Assembly: GCA_019239915.1 (NCBI GenBank)
Contig: JAFAZF010000058.1
Location: 124,001-188,000 of the forward strand
DNA: 64,000 nt
Origin: Sphingomonadaceae bacterium
Lineage (GTDB): Bacteria > Pseudomonadota > Alphaproteobacteria > Sphingomonadales > Sphingomonadaceae
Direction: 5' to 3'
Shown here: positions 17,345-24,812 of the stretch, in pieces
Layout: every line of letters starts with the position of its first letter
How positions within the stretch are numbered: the first letter of the stretch is position 1
Notes under the pieces: generated by a model
Databases searched by the model: none
Seen by the model: the letters and a program-made list of their open reading frames with translations, nothing else
Told to the model about the DNA's origin: nothing
Translations under genes and position numbers: made by a program

Positions 17345-17550
17345 CGGTCGCGGCCTTCCCGCCGATGCGCGCATGGCGCGTAGTCGAGGTGCAGCCGTCG
17401 CTCTATCGCGCCGAGCTGCACGAGCGCGGACGCGGCGTGATCTACGCTACCGGCATCGCCAGTTGGCCGCGCATTCACCGCTTCCTGCGGTGTGCCCGTG
17501 GCGGCCTGCCCGTCTCCTTCAAGGAGCTTAGGCGGAGGGCGAGGCCATGA
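17341..17550 (+). CDS. Small element protein, unknown (69 residues)
   Basis: It starts with GTG in a GTGA overlap and ends in an ATGA overlap with the primase gene. Basic overall. Strands such as WRVVEVQPSLYRAELHERG and GVIYATGIASWPRI suggest a small beta-rich domain. Translational coupling to the primase suggests a replication-accessory role, but no motif confirms it. Confidence 0.5.
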   Translation: MTVAAFPPMRAWRVVEVQPSLYRAELHERGRGVIYATGIASWPRIHRFLRCARGGLPVSFKELRRRARP

Positions 17551-18554
17551 GCGGCTTTCGCGATCGCCGCCACGCGCCGCCGCGCCTCAGCGATGACGAG
17601 TTCCGCCGGCTCTGCGACGACGCGAAGGCGCAGGTCGCCTTGTCCTCCATCATCAGCCGCCACACCGATCTCAAGAAGCGTGGCGGGCACGAGATGAAGG
17701 GCATTTGCCCATTCCACAGCGAGAAGAGCCCAAGCTTGGAGGTGAACGACGCCAAGGGCACTTATCATTGTTGGGGCTGTGGCGCTGCCGGCGATCACTT
17801 CACGGCGCTGATCAAGCTCGACGGGTTGACCTTCCGCCGCGCGTTCGAGGCGCTGACCAACGATACCTTCCCGGCCGTCGACCCGGGCGAGCGCGCGCGG
17901 CGAGCAGCGGAAGACGAGGCGGAGCGGTTGGCCGCGATCGAGGATGCGCGCACTTTCTGGGCGGCTGCCAGCGACATCTACGGCACGCCTGCTGAAACCT
18001 ATCTACGCGGTGCGCGCGGCATCGTCGCCAACCTGCCTGCCTCGATGCGCTTCGGCATGGTGCCAGCCGCGAAGGATGACGCCGGCCGCTGGAAGCGCCC
18101 TTTTCCAGCGCTGTTGTGCGCGGTCACGATCGGCGAAGAGCTGAGCGCGATTCAGCGGGTGTTCCTGCGCGACGACGGCTGCGACAAGCGCTGGGGCAAG
18201 AAGTCGAAGCTGACCATCGGCCGCTTCCGTGGCGGCGCGGTGAAGATGGGCTCTCGTCGTCCCGATCCCGCTGAGCTTGTAATCGCCGAGGGGCCGGAAG
18301 ACGCCCTCAGCCTCGCGCAAGAGCTGCCAGAGCTGGAAGTCTGGGCTGCGCTCGGCACCGCCAACATGCCACTGCTCGTGCTGCCGCCATCGGTGCAGCG
18401 TGTAACGATCGCCGGCCAGAATGACGCCGCCGGTCGCGCTGCGGTCGATGCGGCATCGCGGGCGCTAATCGACCGTGGGCTCGACGTGCGAACGATGTGG
18501 CCCCCCGAACGCTTCAAAGATTTCAACGACGCCTTGTGCGGGAGGCGTCCATGA
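17547..18554 (+). CDS. DNA primase-like protein (CHC2 zinc finger and Toprim domains)
   Basis: A 335-residue primase that would make RNA primers for element replication. The zinc finger is complete: Cys-x2-His in GICPFHSEKSPS and Cys-x2-Cys in YHCWGCGAAGDH. A Toprim domain follows, with the glutamate motif in LVIAEGPEDALSL. The second acidic motif is altered: the usual Asp-x-Asp is read as AGQNDAAGR, retaining one Asp. It is shorter than DnaG and lacks the DnaB-binding C-terminal domain, as is common in phage and plasmid primases. It overlaps the DUF3987 gene by 4 bases. Confidence 0.85.
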   Translation: MSGFRDRRHAPPRLSDDEFRRLCDDAKAQVALSSIISRHTDLKKRGGHEMKGICPFHSEKSPSLEVNDAKGTYHCWGCGAAGDHFTALIKLDGLTFRRAFEALTNDTFPAVDPGERARRAAEDEAERLAAIEDARTFWAAASDIYGTPAETYLRGARGIVANLPASMRFGMVPAAKDDAGRWKRPFPALLCAVTIGEELSAIQRVFLRDDGCDKRWGKKSKLTIGRFRGGAVKMGSRRPDPAELVIAEGPEDALSLAQELPELEVWAALGTANMPLLVLPPSVQRVTIAGQNDAAGRAAVDAASRALIDRGLDVRTMWPPERFKDFNDALCGRRP

Positions 18555-20053
18555 CGGTCGCCCCGATACGCGCGAGCTTCGACAGCGCACAGCCGGGCGC
18601 GGACGGTTGGCTGCCGCCCGACATGCACGTTCTGAACGCCGGCCGCGTGAGTCCGCCGAAGATGCCATCCGATATCTTCGGAGTGCTCTGGCCAATCATC
18701 TCCGACCTGGCCGAAGGAGCGGGCGCACCTGTCGATTACGTCGGCGTCAGCGTCCTCGCCGTCGCGGCCTCGCTGATCGGTGCCAAACGGCGCGTGCAGC
18801 CGTTCACGACATCGCCGCAATGGCAGGAGCCCTGCATCCTGTGGATTGCCCTGGTCGGCGATCCGTCGTCGCACAAATCGCCAGCGATCGATACCGCGAC
18901 GGCCGGACTGCGCCCGCTAGAGCGAGAATTCGCGGAAGATCACAAGATCGTCCTGCAGGGGCACGAGACGCTCGTCGAGCGCGCGAAGGCCGAGCGCGTG
19001 CATTGGCAGGAGGCGGTGAAGGCGGCCACGAAGGAGGGCCTGGGCACGCCGCACATGCCGGATGCGGCGACCGCGCCCGACGAGCCGGTGCGCAAGCGCG
19101 CGATGGTCCAGGACGCCACGCCTGAAGCGTTGGGCGAGATCCTTTCGGGCAACCACAATGGCGTGCTCCATCTCCGCGACGAGCTGTCTGGCTGGCTGCA
19201 GTCATTCGAGCGCTATGCGCCTGGCGGTCGGGAATTCTGGCTGGAAGCCTATGGCGGCCGGCCGCATGTGATCGACCGCAAGAGCCTGAAAGCGCCGCTC
19301 GCGATCCCCTACAATGGTGTCTGCGTGCTTGGCGGCATCCAGCCGGAGAAGCTCGCCGATACGCTGCTGAGCGTCGCCGACGACGGCTTGGTCGCTCGTT
19401 TCCTGTGGGCATGGCCGAACGCGGTCCCGTATCACCGGCCGCGCGCGGTCGCGGATGCCGATCGGCTGGAACGCGCATATCGGCGCCTCGGGCGGCTGGA
19501 TGGCGACGCGGCGAAGCCGACCGTGCTGCTGCTGGCTCCGATCGCGAGCGACATTTTCGAAGCCTGGGTCGCGGAGAACGTCGCTTTGATCGAGGACGCC
19601 GCATCTCTCTTCAAAGGTTTCTGCGGCAAGCTGCATGGTGCCGCGCTCCGGTTGGCTCTCGTCGCTGAGCTGCTCGGCTGGGCGGCGGGCGGCGTCGAAG
19701 ACGATCCGACAGAGATCAGTGCCGCGTCAATCACTGCGGCTATCAACTTTATCGAGGGCTACGCCGAGCCCACCGCGCTGCGCGTCTTCGGCGACGCGGC
19801 GCTGCCGCCTGCCGAACGCAATGCGGCAATGCTAGCCCGGCATATTCAGAAAAACCGCCTGCGGCAGATCAACGCGCGCGATGTTCGGCGTAGCTCCGGC
19901 ATCCCGACTCTCCGTCAGCCGCTAGCCGTAGATGATGCAATCGAGGCGCTGATCGAAGCGAATTGGCTCCGATCGATCGGCGGTGGCACGGTCGGTCGCC
20001 CCGGCAAGGACTATGCTGTCAATCCCGCGTTGCACGGCGGCGCCGATGCGTAG
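18551..20053 (+). CDS. DUF3987 protein, helicase/primase-associated
   Basis: A 500-residue DUF3987 (YfjI-type) protein, a family found next to primases in prophages and plasmids and thought to act in replication initiation. A P-loop is seen as LVGDPSSHKSPA, with His in the place where most members have Gly. Other conserved parts are the GVLHLRDELSGWLQSF motif (Walker-B-like with Asp-Glu) and VLGGIQPEKLADTLL with its sensor-type position. The C-terminal part has a winged-helix-like segment (INARDVRRSSGIPTLR). It is translationally coupled to the primase and lies just left of the iteron-like repeats. Confidence 0.8.
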   Translation: MTVAPIRASFDSAQPGADGWLPPDMHVLNAGRVSPPKMPSDIFGVLWPIISDLAEGAGAPVDYVGVSVLAVAASLIGAKRRVQPFTTSPQWQEPCILWIALVGDPSSHKSPAIDTATAGLRPLEREFAEDHKIVLQGHETLVERAKAERVHWQEAVKAATKEGLGTPHMPDAATAPDEPVRKRAMVQDATPEALGEILSGNHNGVLHLRDELSGWLQSFERYAPGGREFWLEAYGGRPHVIDRKSLKAPLAIPYNGVCVLGGIQPEKLADTLLSVADDGLVARFLWAWPNAVPYHRPRAVADADRLERAYRRLGRLDGDAAKPTVLLLAPIASDIFEAWVAENVALIEDAASLFKGFCGKLHGAALRLALVAELLGWAAGGVEDDPTEISAASITAAINFIEGYAEPTALRVFGDAALPPAERNAAMLARHIQKNRLRQINARDVRRSSGIPTLRQPLAVDDAIEALIEANWLRSIGGGTVGRPGKDYAVNPALHGGADA

Positions 20054-20501
20054 CTGGCGCGAGATCGCTGCGGAGGCGCTCGGCGAGCCGCATAATACGA
20101 GCGCTTTGCGGGCAACCGTGCCGGACACGCATGGACTGCCGGACGCCGTTCGGCGCGATCTGGAGCGGCTAGAATATCTGCCCCCGCCACGCATCGACAA
20201 CCCAAAGCTTTGGCCTCCGATCGTGGCCGACGCGCTTCGGTTGGCACGCGATGGCTGGGCTGAGCGGGCGCTCGCTCTCGGCTGGTCGATCAACGACCTG
20301 TTCGGCGTCGTCCATGACGGGATCGGCTACAGCGATTGTCTCGCTACGGCGCTGCGCGGCCGCCGCGTCATCATGATCGACGCGGATGTCGCCGTGATCG
20401 CCGGCAGCGACGGTAAGGCCACCCTCTTCAGTCGGGGTAGGCACGATCACACTGGCGAGCAGATCATGCCGCTGTGGCAGTTCGGAAGGGCAGAACGGTG
20501 A
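20046..20501 (+). CDS. Element protein of unknown function (151 residues)
   Basis: It starts 8 bases inside the DUF3987 gene. The sequence is mainly helical at the N-terminus (WREIAAEALGEPH), with a central segment (LALGWSINDLFGVVHDGIGY) that resembles the 'LGWSxxELFG' motif often seen in small phage proteins encoded after primase genes, and a beta-rich end (RVIMIDADVAVIAGS). Probably replication-associated; no catalytic residues are recognised. Confidence 0.65.
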   Translation: MRSWREIAAEALGEPHNTSALRATVPDTHGLPDAVRRDLERLEYLPPPRIDNPKLWPPIVADALRLARDGWAERALALGWSINDLFGVVHDGIGYSDCLATALRGRRVIMIDADVAVIAGSDGKATLFSRGRHDHTGEQIMPLWQFGRAER

Positions 20502-20758
20502 GTTTTGGCAATTTTGACATTTTGGCAACGGCACACCGCGCGCCTACGCGAGAGTTTTGGCAACAATGGCAAAAGGGCACTTTGGGAAAAAAGAGAACTA
20601 TTCTCTCTCTCCTGACGGACGGAGTGCTGGTGATCCGGAGAGACGTCGGGTGCCACGTGCCAAAATTGCCAAAATGCCAAAACTCGGCGCGCGCCGCTGC
20701 CGCCGCAAAAGCGGGCTTGATGACGCGATGCCGTTTGACGAACAGAGGAGGTATTTAA
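20498..20758 (+). CDS. Doubtful 86-residue ORF containing the iteron-like repeats
   Basis: It starts GTG in a GTGA overlap with the previous gene and runs to the base before the DUF5681 start. Its DNA is dominated by repeated TTTTGGCAA units, so the protein (FGNFDILAT, HVPKLPKCQ) may be a by-product of a cis-acting site. The overlap favours translation; codon use does not. Confidence 0.35.
   Translation: MSFGNFDILATAHRAPTREFWQQWQKGTLGKKRTILSLLTDGVLVIRRDVGCHVPKLPKCQNSARAAAAAKAGLMTRCRLTNRGGI
20503..20682. repeat. Iteron-like cluster, candidate element replication origin
   Basis: TTTTGGCAA occurs at 20503-20511, 20520-20528 and 20555-20563. Three inverted copies ((T)TGCCAAAA) follow in tandem at 20658-20665, 20666-20674 and 20675-20682. 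Between the two groups lie an A-rich run and a perfect dyad AGAGAA-CTA-TTCTCT at 20592-20606. The cluster sits directly after the primase and DUF3987 genes and is more AT-rich than the flanks. This matches an iteron-type origin, or else a repressor-binding region. Confidence 0.6.
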
Positions 20759-20759
20759 G

Positions 20760-21173
20760 ATGGCCGATGACGAGGACCGCGACGAGGTGAGTTGCGGTGA
20801 TGATACTCCGCCGAAAACAGGTCTGCGTCCGGCATGGGCGCCAGGCCAGTCCGGCAACCCCGCCGGCCGCCCCCGCGGCGCGCGCAACAAGCTCGGCGAG
20901 GCGTTCATCGCCGACGTCTTGGCAGACTGGCAGCAGCATGGCCCGGCCGTGATCGCGCGGGTGCGCACCGAGCGGCCGGCCATCTACCTGCGGGTTATTG
21001 CGTCGATCCTGCCGCGCGAGTTGAACGTGCGGACCAATGAGCTTGATGAACTCACTGACGAGCAGCTGGAGACGCGGCTGCGGGCGCAACTGCGCGCCCT
21101 GGCGGCGGCAGGCGGCGATCTGTTCGAAGATGGCGACGCTGCGATCGTCGTCGGGTCAGAGACGGTGCAGTGA
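20760..21173 (+). CDS. DUF5681 domain protein
   Basis: A 137-residue protein with the DUF5681 signature WAPGQSGNPAGRPRGARNKL near residue 25, followed by a helical region (FIADVLADWQQHG, YLRVIASILPREL) and an acidic C-terminus. In phages this family usually lies just before the terminase genes and may be a small-terminase-like DNA-binding protein. Here no large terminase follows; an FkbM methyltransferase does. A GAGGAGG site precedes the ATG at 20760. Confidence 0.8.
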   Translation: MADDEDRDEVSCGDDTPPKTGLRPAWAPGQSGNPAGRPRGARNKLGEAFIADVLADWQQHGPAVIARVRTERPAIYLRVIASILPRELNVRTNELDELTDEQLETRLRAQLRALAAAGGDLFEDGDAAIVVGSETVQ

Positions 21174-21351
21174 GGCTGCAAGCGCTGCATTTGCTTGGAC
21201 GCTTTTAGCGATCCCGAACCCGCGGGCGGGCATAGTCATACTGAAAGGTGAGCTCCGTAGGTTGAGTTTGCGACCCATGCCTCAGCTGTTTAAGGGGTGT
21301 CGCGTTTTTGGCGGGTCAAGTGCCGCATTTCCGCGCGTCCTCTGGAGCAAC

Positions 21352-22227
21352 ATGGTAATGAGCATTTCAATCTTTCCACCGAAACGATTTACTGGCTCCG
21401 ACCTGTTTGACCTCGCTGACCTAATAAACCCCAACCGTTTGCAGAATGAGGCGCATATTCGAGCCTTGTGCGATGCCTCCTATGTGGGTGAAAACACAAG
21501 TGTCTGCCGCGTGCTCGGTCGATACAAGATGTACGTGGATACGACTGATGTTGGCATTGCTCCGCACCTGATGCTTGACGGGTATTGGGAGATGTGGGTT
21601 ACGGAAATACTTGCTTCCTTGACTAGGCCAGGAATGGTAGTTGCCGATGTCGGAGCTAACGTCGGTTACTTCACGCTTTTAATGGCCGATATTTGTGGTC
21701 CCTCTGGCAGGGTTTTTGCATTTGAACCAAACCCTAGAATTGCCGAGCTTCTTCAGCGGACCGTAACTTTGAACGGCTTTTGGCCGTGGGTGAGCATACA
21801 CACTGATCCGCTCTCCGATGTAGATGGAGCAAGCGTCGACCTAATCGTTCCAGTGAACGACCCAAAGAATGCGCATATTGTCTCATCGCCTGAGGGCCAG
21901 GGGCAGGGCATTCCCGTAGTTACACAGCGCTTCGACTCAAAAGAGGTTTTTAGAACTGTCGAAATGGCTAAGATCGACGTTGAGGGCGCAGAGGAGGCGG
22001 TTTGGCGTGGTATGACGGCTATGCTAAACGGATCAGCTCTAAAAACGGTTGTTATAGAATTTGCTGCAGCTCGTTATATCGACCCAGAAGGCTTCCTTTC
22101 GGAGTTAACATCGCACGGCTTTGCCATGTCCTATATAAGCTTCAAACATGGCATTCGAAATACGAACATAAAGAGTGTTCTACAACAAAATCCTCTTGAG
22201 GACATAATGTTACTTTTGCGAAGGTAG
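21352..22227 (+). CDS. FkbM-family SAM-dependent methyltransferase
   Basis: A 291-residue methyltransferase. The SAM-binding motif is clear in MVVADVGANVGYFTLLMA, with the acidic ribose-binding residue in RVFAFEPNPR and the later KIDVEGAEE motif typical of FkbM enzymes, which O-methylate sugars or small metabolites. The ATG at 21352 has a GGAG site; the frame is open further upstream without matching the family. The gene and its flanks are clearly more AT-rich than the rest of the element, and codon choice differs. It sits exactly where terminase and capsid genes would be expected, so it looks like late-acquired cargo. Host surface glycan modification is a plausible role. Confidence 0.82.
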   Translation: MVMSISIFPPKRFTGSDLFDLADLINPNRLQNEAHIRALCDASYVGENTSVCRVLGRYKMYVDTTDVGIAPHLMLDGYWEMWVTEILASLTRPGMVVADVGANVGYFTLLMADICGPSGRVFAFEPNPRIAELLQRTVTLNGFWPWVSIHTDPLSDVDGASVDLIVPVNDPKNAHIVSSPEGQGQGIPVVTQRFDSKEVFRTVEMAKIDVEGAEEAVWRGMTAMLNGSALKTVVIEFAAARYIDPEGFLSELTSHGFAMSYISFKHGIRNTNIKSVLQQNPLEDIMLLLRR

Positions 22228-22478
22228 CGATGTTGTGTTTGCTTTCTACCGCGAGCTGCTTGCCAACCCTTGCACTCGCACTCCAAGGTAGCAGCGAGTA
22301 TTTTGCGCGCGCTTAAGCCGGGCGATGATGTTCTCAAGGGGCTTTGCAGTTCGCTCCCGAAGGTGTCGCGTTCTGCAAACGGACTCCGCCGAGGCGGCTG
22401 TTAATAGGGTTTCGCCAAGAGCCTTTTTGTGCTACTGACGCGCCCGTGATCGTCGGATGACTGACCACGGAGACATTG

Positions 22479-22628
22479 ATGCGAACTGCGGTTCACGACC
22501 GGGTTGCCCGGTTTCGCGTAAGCGGACAGCTTCTCGAACAGGCTGAGGCCAAAGCCCGCTCGCAAGGAATGTCTGTCCCGGAGCTTCTCCGCCACGCGCT
22601 GCGCCGCGAATTGGCTGACGCCGCGTGA
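22479..22628 (+). CDS. Small ribbon-helix-helix protein (49 residues)
   Basis: Reading from the ATG at 22479 gives a short protein whose core (ARFRVSGQLLEQAEAKARSQ then GMSVPELLRHALRREL) fits a CopG/Arc-type ribbon-helix-helix: one strand and two helices with a Ser-Val-Pro turn. It overlaps the next start (GTGA). It begins the ejection-cassette operon and may regulate it. About 250 bases upstream hold no gene. Confidence 0.6.
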   Translation: MRTAVHDRVARFRVSGQLLEQAEAKARSQGMSVPELLRHALRRELADAA

Positions 22629-23074
22629 TTGCCGAGGCGGCCGGTCCCGAGCTTTCGCCCATCTTCCAGGCCGAGCTGATCAAGCTCGCCGATGCCGGTG
22701 ACGATGACGCCGGCAAGGCGATCTTCCGCATTCTTTGCGACTTCGACATCGCGGAACTGAGCCACGGCGATCAGCTGCTGGCTTGCGCCGAAGATTGGGC
22801 GCGCCGCCGCGAACTATCTGGCGACGATGTCGTGCTGCCCGGTCTCTGCGCTCTGATCACCGTGCGCGCCGCCGTGCACCTCCAGCGGCGCGAATACGCG
22901 CTGGCGATGCTTCACGCCGCCGAGGCAATCGCGCGAGCCGACACGCTCGCCGACGCCGATCATCCGATCGCTGGCGACATGGTAACCGAGATCAGCCACT
23001 GGCTCGCCGCCAAGGGGTTCGGACCCGAAGTGCATCGCATGGCCAAGATGATGCTGCCGGGGATGGCCCACTGA
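22625..23074 (+). CDS. Alpha-helical phage protein, unknown (149 residues)
   Basis: A helical protein beginning with GTG in a GTGA overlap and ending in a TGATG overlap with the hydroxylase-like gene. Amphipathic, Ala-rich helices (LIKLADAGDDDAGKAIFRIL, VHLQRREYALAMLHAAEAIA) suggest a repeat-like solenoid. No family recognised. Its place inside the ejection cassette suggests a virion or assembly role. Confidence 0.6.
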   Translation: MIAEAAGPELSPIFQAELIKLADAGDDDAGKAIFRILCDFDIAELSHGDQLLACAEDWARRRELSGDDVVLPGLCALITVRAAVHLQRREYALAMLHAAEAIARADTLADADHPIAGDMVTEISHWLAAKGFGPEVHRMAKMMLPGMAH

Positions 23075-23604
23075 TGCGGCATTTCCTCCAGATCGCAGGC
23101 GGCATCGACGTGATGCCGATCCTGGCGGCGCTCGCTGCGCGTCCAGAGATGTGGAACCAGCACAACCTCCGCACCACCTATCCCGGTTCACCCCACGCCG
23201 ACGCCGACGACATCCTGCTGATGTTCAACGAGCTGGATGGCGACGTCGTGGACGACATCCAGACGCATCCCTTCGACGCCTGGTATCAGCTCCCGGTCCG
23301 AGCCCTCGTGCTCGACCTGATGCACCGCGTCGGCGGCGTGCAGCTTGGCCGCGTGATGATCACCCGGCTGGCTCCCGGCAAGCAGATCGCCCCGCACGTG
23401 GATCAGGGCGCGCCGGCCGAATTCTACTCGCGCTACATGGTTGCGCTCCAGTCAGGGCCTGGCTGCGTCACAAAATCGGGCGATGAAGTCGTGACGATGC
23501 GGAGCGGTGAGGCGTGGTGGTTCGACAATCGCGCCGAGCATGCCGTCCTTAACAACAGCGGCGATGACCGCATCACGCTGATTGCGGACATGCGCCTATG
23601 CTGA
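23074..23604 (+). CDS. Aspartyl/asparaginyl beta-hydroxylase-like 2-oxoglutarate oxygenase
   Basis: A 176-residue protein resembling the double-stranded beta-helix of Fe(II)/2-oxoglutarate hydroxylases of the Asp/Asn beta-hydroxylase group. The iron triad is visible as His-x-Asp in KQIAPHVDQG and the distal His in FDNRAEHAVLNNSGDD, followed by an Arg (DDRITLIADMR) that would hold 2-oxoglutarate. Family members hydroxylate Asp or Asn in proteins; related genes occur in phage structural operons with no proven target. It is coupled to the acetyltransferase by overlap. A modification of virion or host protein is an inference. Confidence 0.72.
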   Translation: MRHFLQIAGGIDVMPILAALAARPEMWNQHNLRTTYPGSPHADADDILLMFNELDGDVVDDIQTHPFDAWYQLPVRALVLDLMHRVGGVQLGRVMITRLAPGKQIAPHVDQGAPAEFYSRYMVALQSGPGCVTKSGDEVVTMRSGEAWWFDNRAEHAVLNNSGDDRITLIADMRLC

Positions 23605-24050
23605 CCGCGCAGCCCGAGCCGTTCGCGCCCTTTCTGGAGGAAGTGAAGCCGCTGCTCCCGCTCCATTGGGACGAGCTGGCGCTGAACAAGGACATGGTGC
23701 CGCTGTCGCCGCAATACGAGGAGTATCTGCGCCGCGACAGCATCGGCATGGTCATGACGGTCACGCTGCGCGCTGCCGGCGCGCGCGTCGGCTACTTCGT
23801 CGGGTTCGTGGCCCCCGGGCTCCACTACTCGACCTGCCTGACGCTGCACCTCGATATCTTCTGGCTGCACCCCGAGCAGCGCGGAAAAATGGGTGGCGTG
23901 AAGCTGTTCCGCGCGGTCGAGGCCGAAGCGAAGCGCCGCGGCGTCCAGCGCATCTTCGTCGGCTCCAAGATCCATCGGGATGCGTCCCGGCTGTTCGAGC
24001 GTCTCGGCTATGCGGAAGTCGAGCGCACATTCTCCAAAATGGTGGCTTGA
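23598..24050 (+). CDS. GNAT-family N-acetyltransferase
   Basis: A 150-residue acetyl-CoA-dependent acetyltransferase. The acetyl-CoA-binding region is seen as IFWLHPEQRGKMGGVKLFRA, close to the usual Q/R-x-x-G-x-G/A pattern, with the preceding beta-strand (LTLHLDIFWL) and the C-terminal SRLFERLGYAEVE motif typical of GNAT proteins. It overlaps the hydroxylase-like gene by 7 bases and lies one base before the first ejection protein gene. Small GNAT genes at this position are frequent in podovirus-like prophages; substrates are unknown. Confidence 0.78.
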   Translation: MLTAQPEPFAPFLEEVKPLLPLHWDELALNKDMVPLSPQYEEYLRRDSIGMVMTVTLRAAGARVGYFVGFVAPGLHYSTCLTLHLDIFWLHPEQRGKMGGVKLFRAVEAEAKRRGVQRIFVGSKIHRDASRLFERLGYAEVERTFSKMVA

Positions 24051-24051
24051 T

Positions 24052-24801
24052 ATGGTGGGCGTAGCAGTCGGGGCGGGAACGGCGCTGATCGGCGGCGTGG
24101 TGCAGTCGAGCGCGGCCAGCGACGCGGCGGACGCGCAGGTGCAGGCGGCCAACGCGGCGGCCGGCGTCCAGCAGAACATGTACAATCAGACCCGCGCGGA
24201 TCTGCTGCCTTACCAGCAGTATGGTCAAACGGGCGGCATCAACCAGCTGCAGGCTATGTCGGGCTATCTCAACACGCCGTTCTCGATGACGCAGTCGCAG
24301 CTGGAGCAGACGCCAGGCTACCAGTTCGACCTGTCTCAGGGTCTGAAGTCGGTGAACAACCAGCTCGGCGCACGTGGTCTGCTCAACAGCGGCGCTGTCA
24401 TGAAGGGCGCCGCAAATTACGCTACTGGCTTGGCGGACAACACCTACCAGAATCAATTTAACATGGACCAGACGCAGAAGACTAACATCTATAATCGTCT
24501 CGCTGGTATCGCGACGCTTGGCGAAGATGCGGCGGCTAAGACCGGGGCTGCCGGCATTCAGACGTCTGGTGTGCAGTCACAAGCGCTCACCAATGCGGGC
24601 AACGCGGCTGCGACCGGCGCCATCAACTCCGGCAATGCCTACAACAACGCGTTCCAGGGCGTCAGCAATTCGCTGCTCGCTCGAACGAACCCGTTCTCAG
24701 CTGGCGTCTACGGGGGTGGTTTCTCGCTGCCCTCAAGCTTCGGCGGCGGCTCGCCGATCGACAGCAGCTATTACTATAACCCTGACTACACCTACGGCTG
24801 A
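24052..24801 (+). CDS. Phage DNA-ejection (transfer) protein, P22 gp7-like
   Basis: A 249-residue Ala/Gly/Gln-rich protein. It opens with a glycine-rich hydrophobic segment (VAVGAGTALIGGVVQSSAA) that could enter a membrane. It then shows the pattern found in many podovirus internal proteins: YNQTRADLLPYQQYG, LGARGLLNSGAVMKGAANYA, and NQFNMDQTQKTNIYNRLAG. Such proteins leave the virion with the DNA and build a channel through the cell envelope. It is the first of three consecutive ejection-type genes. The assignment rests on these patterns, not on a search. Confidence 0.68.
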   Translation: MVGVAVGAGTALIGGVVQSSAASDAADAQVQAANAAAGVQQNMYNQTRADLLPYQQYGQTGGINQLQAMSGYLNTPFSMTQSQLEQTPGYQFDLSQGLKSVNNQLGARGLLNSGAVMKGAANYATGLADNTYQNQFNMDQTQKTNIYNRLAGIATLGEDAAAKTGAAGIQTSGVQSQALTNAGNAAATGAINSGNAYNNAFQGVSNSLLARTNPFSAGVYGGGFSLPSSFGGGSPIDSSYYYNPDYTYG

Positions 24802-24812
24802 GGGAGAGCGCG

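Noticed and set aside
20498-20758. Iteron region as a CRISPR-like repeat
   Set aside because: Units are 8-9 bases, partly inverted and without uniform spacers; an origin or operator fits better.
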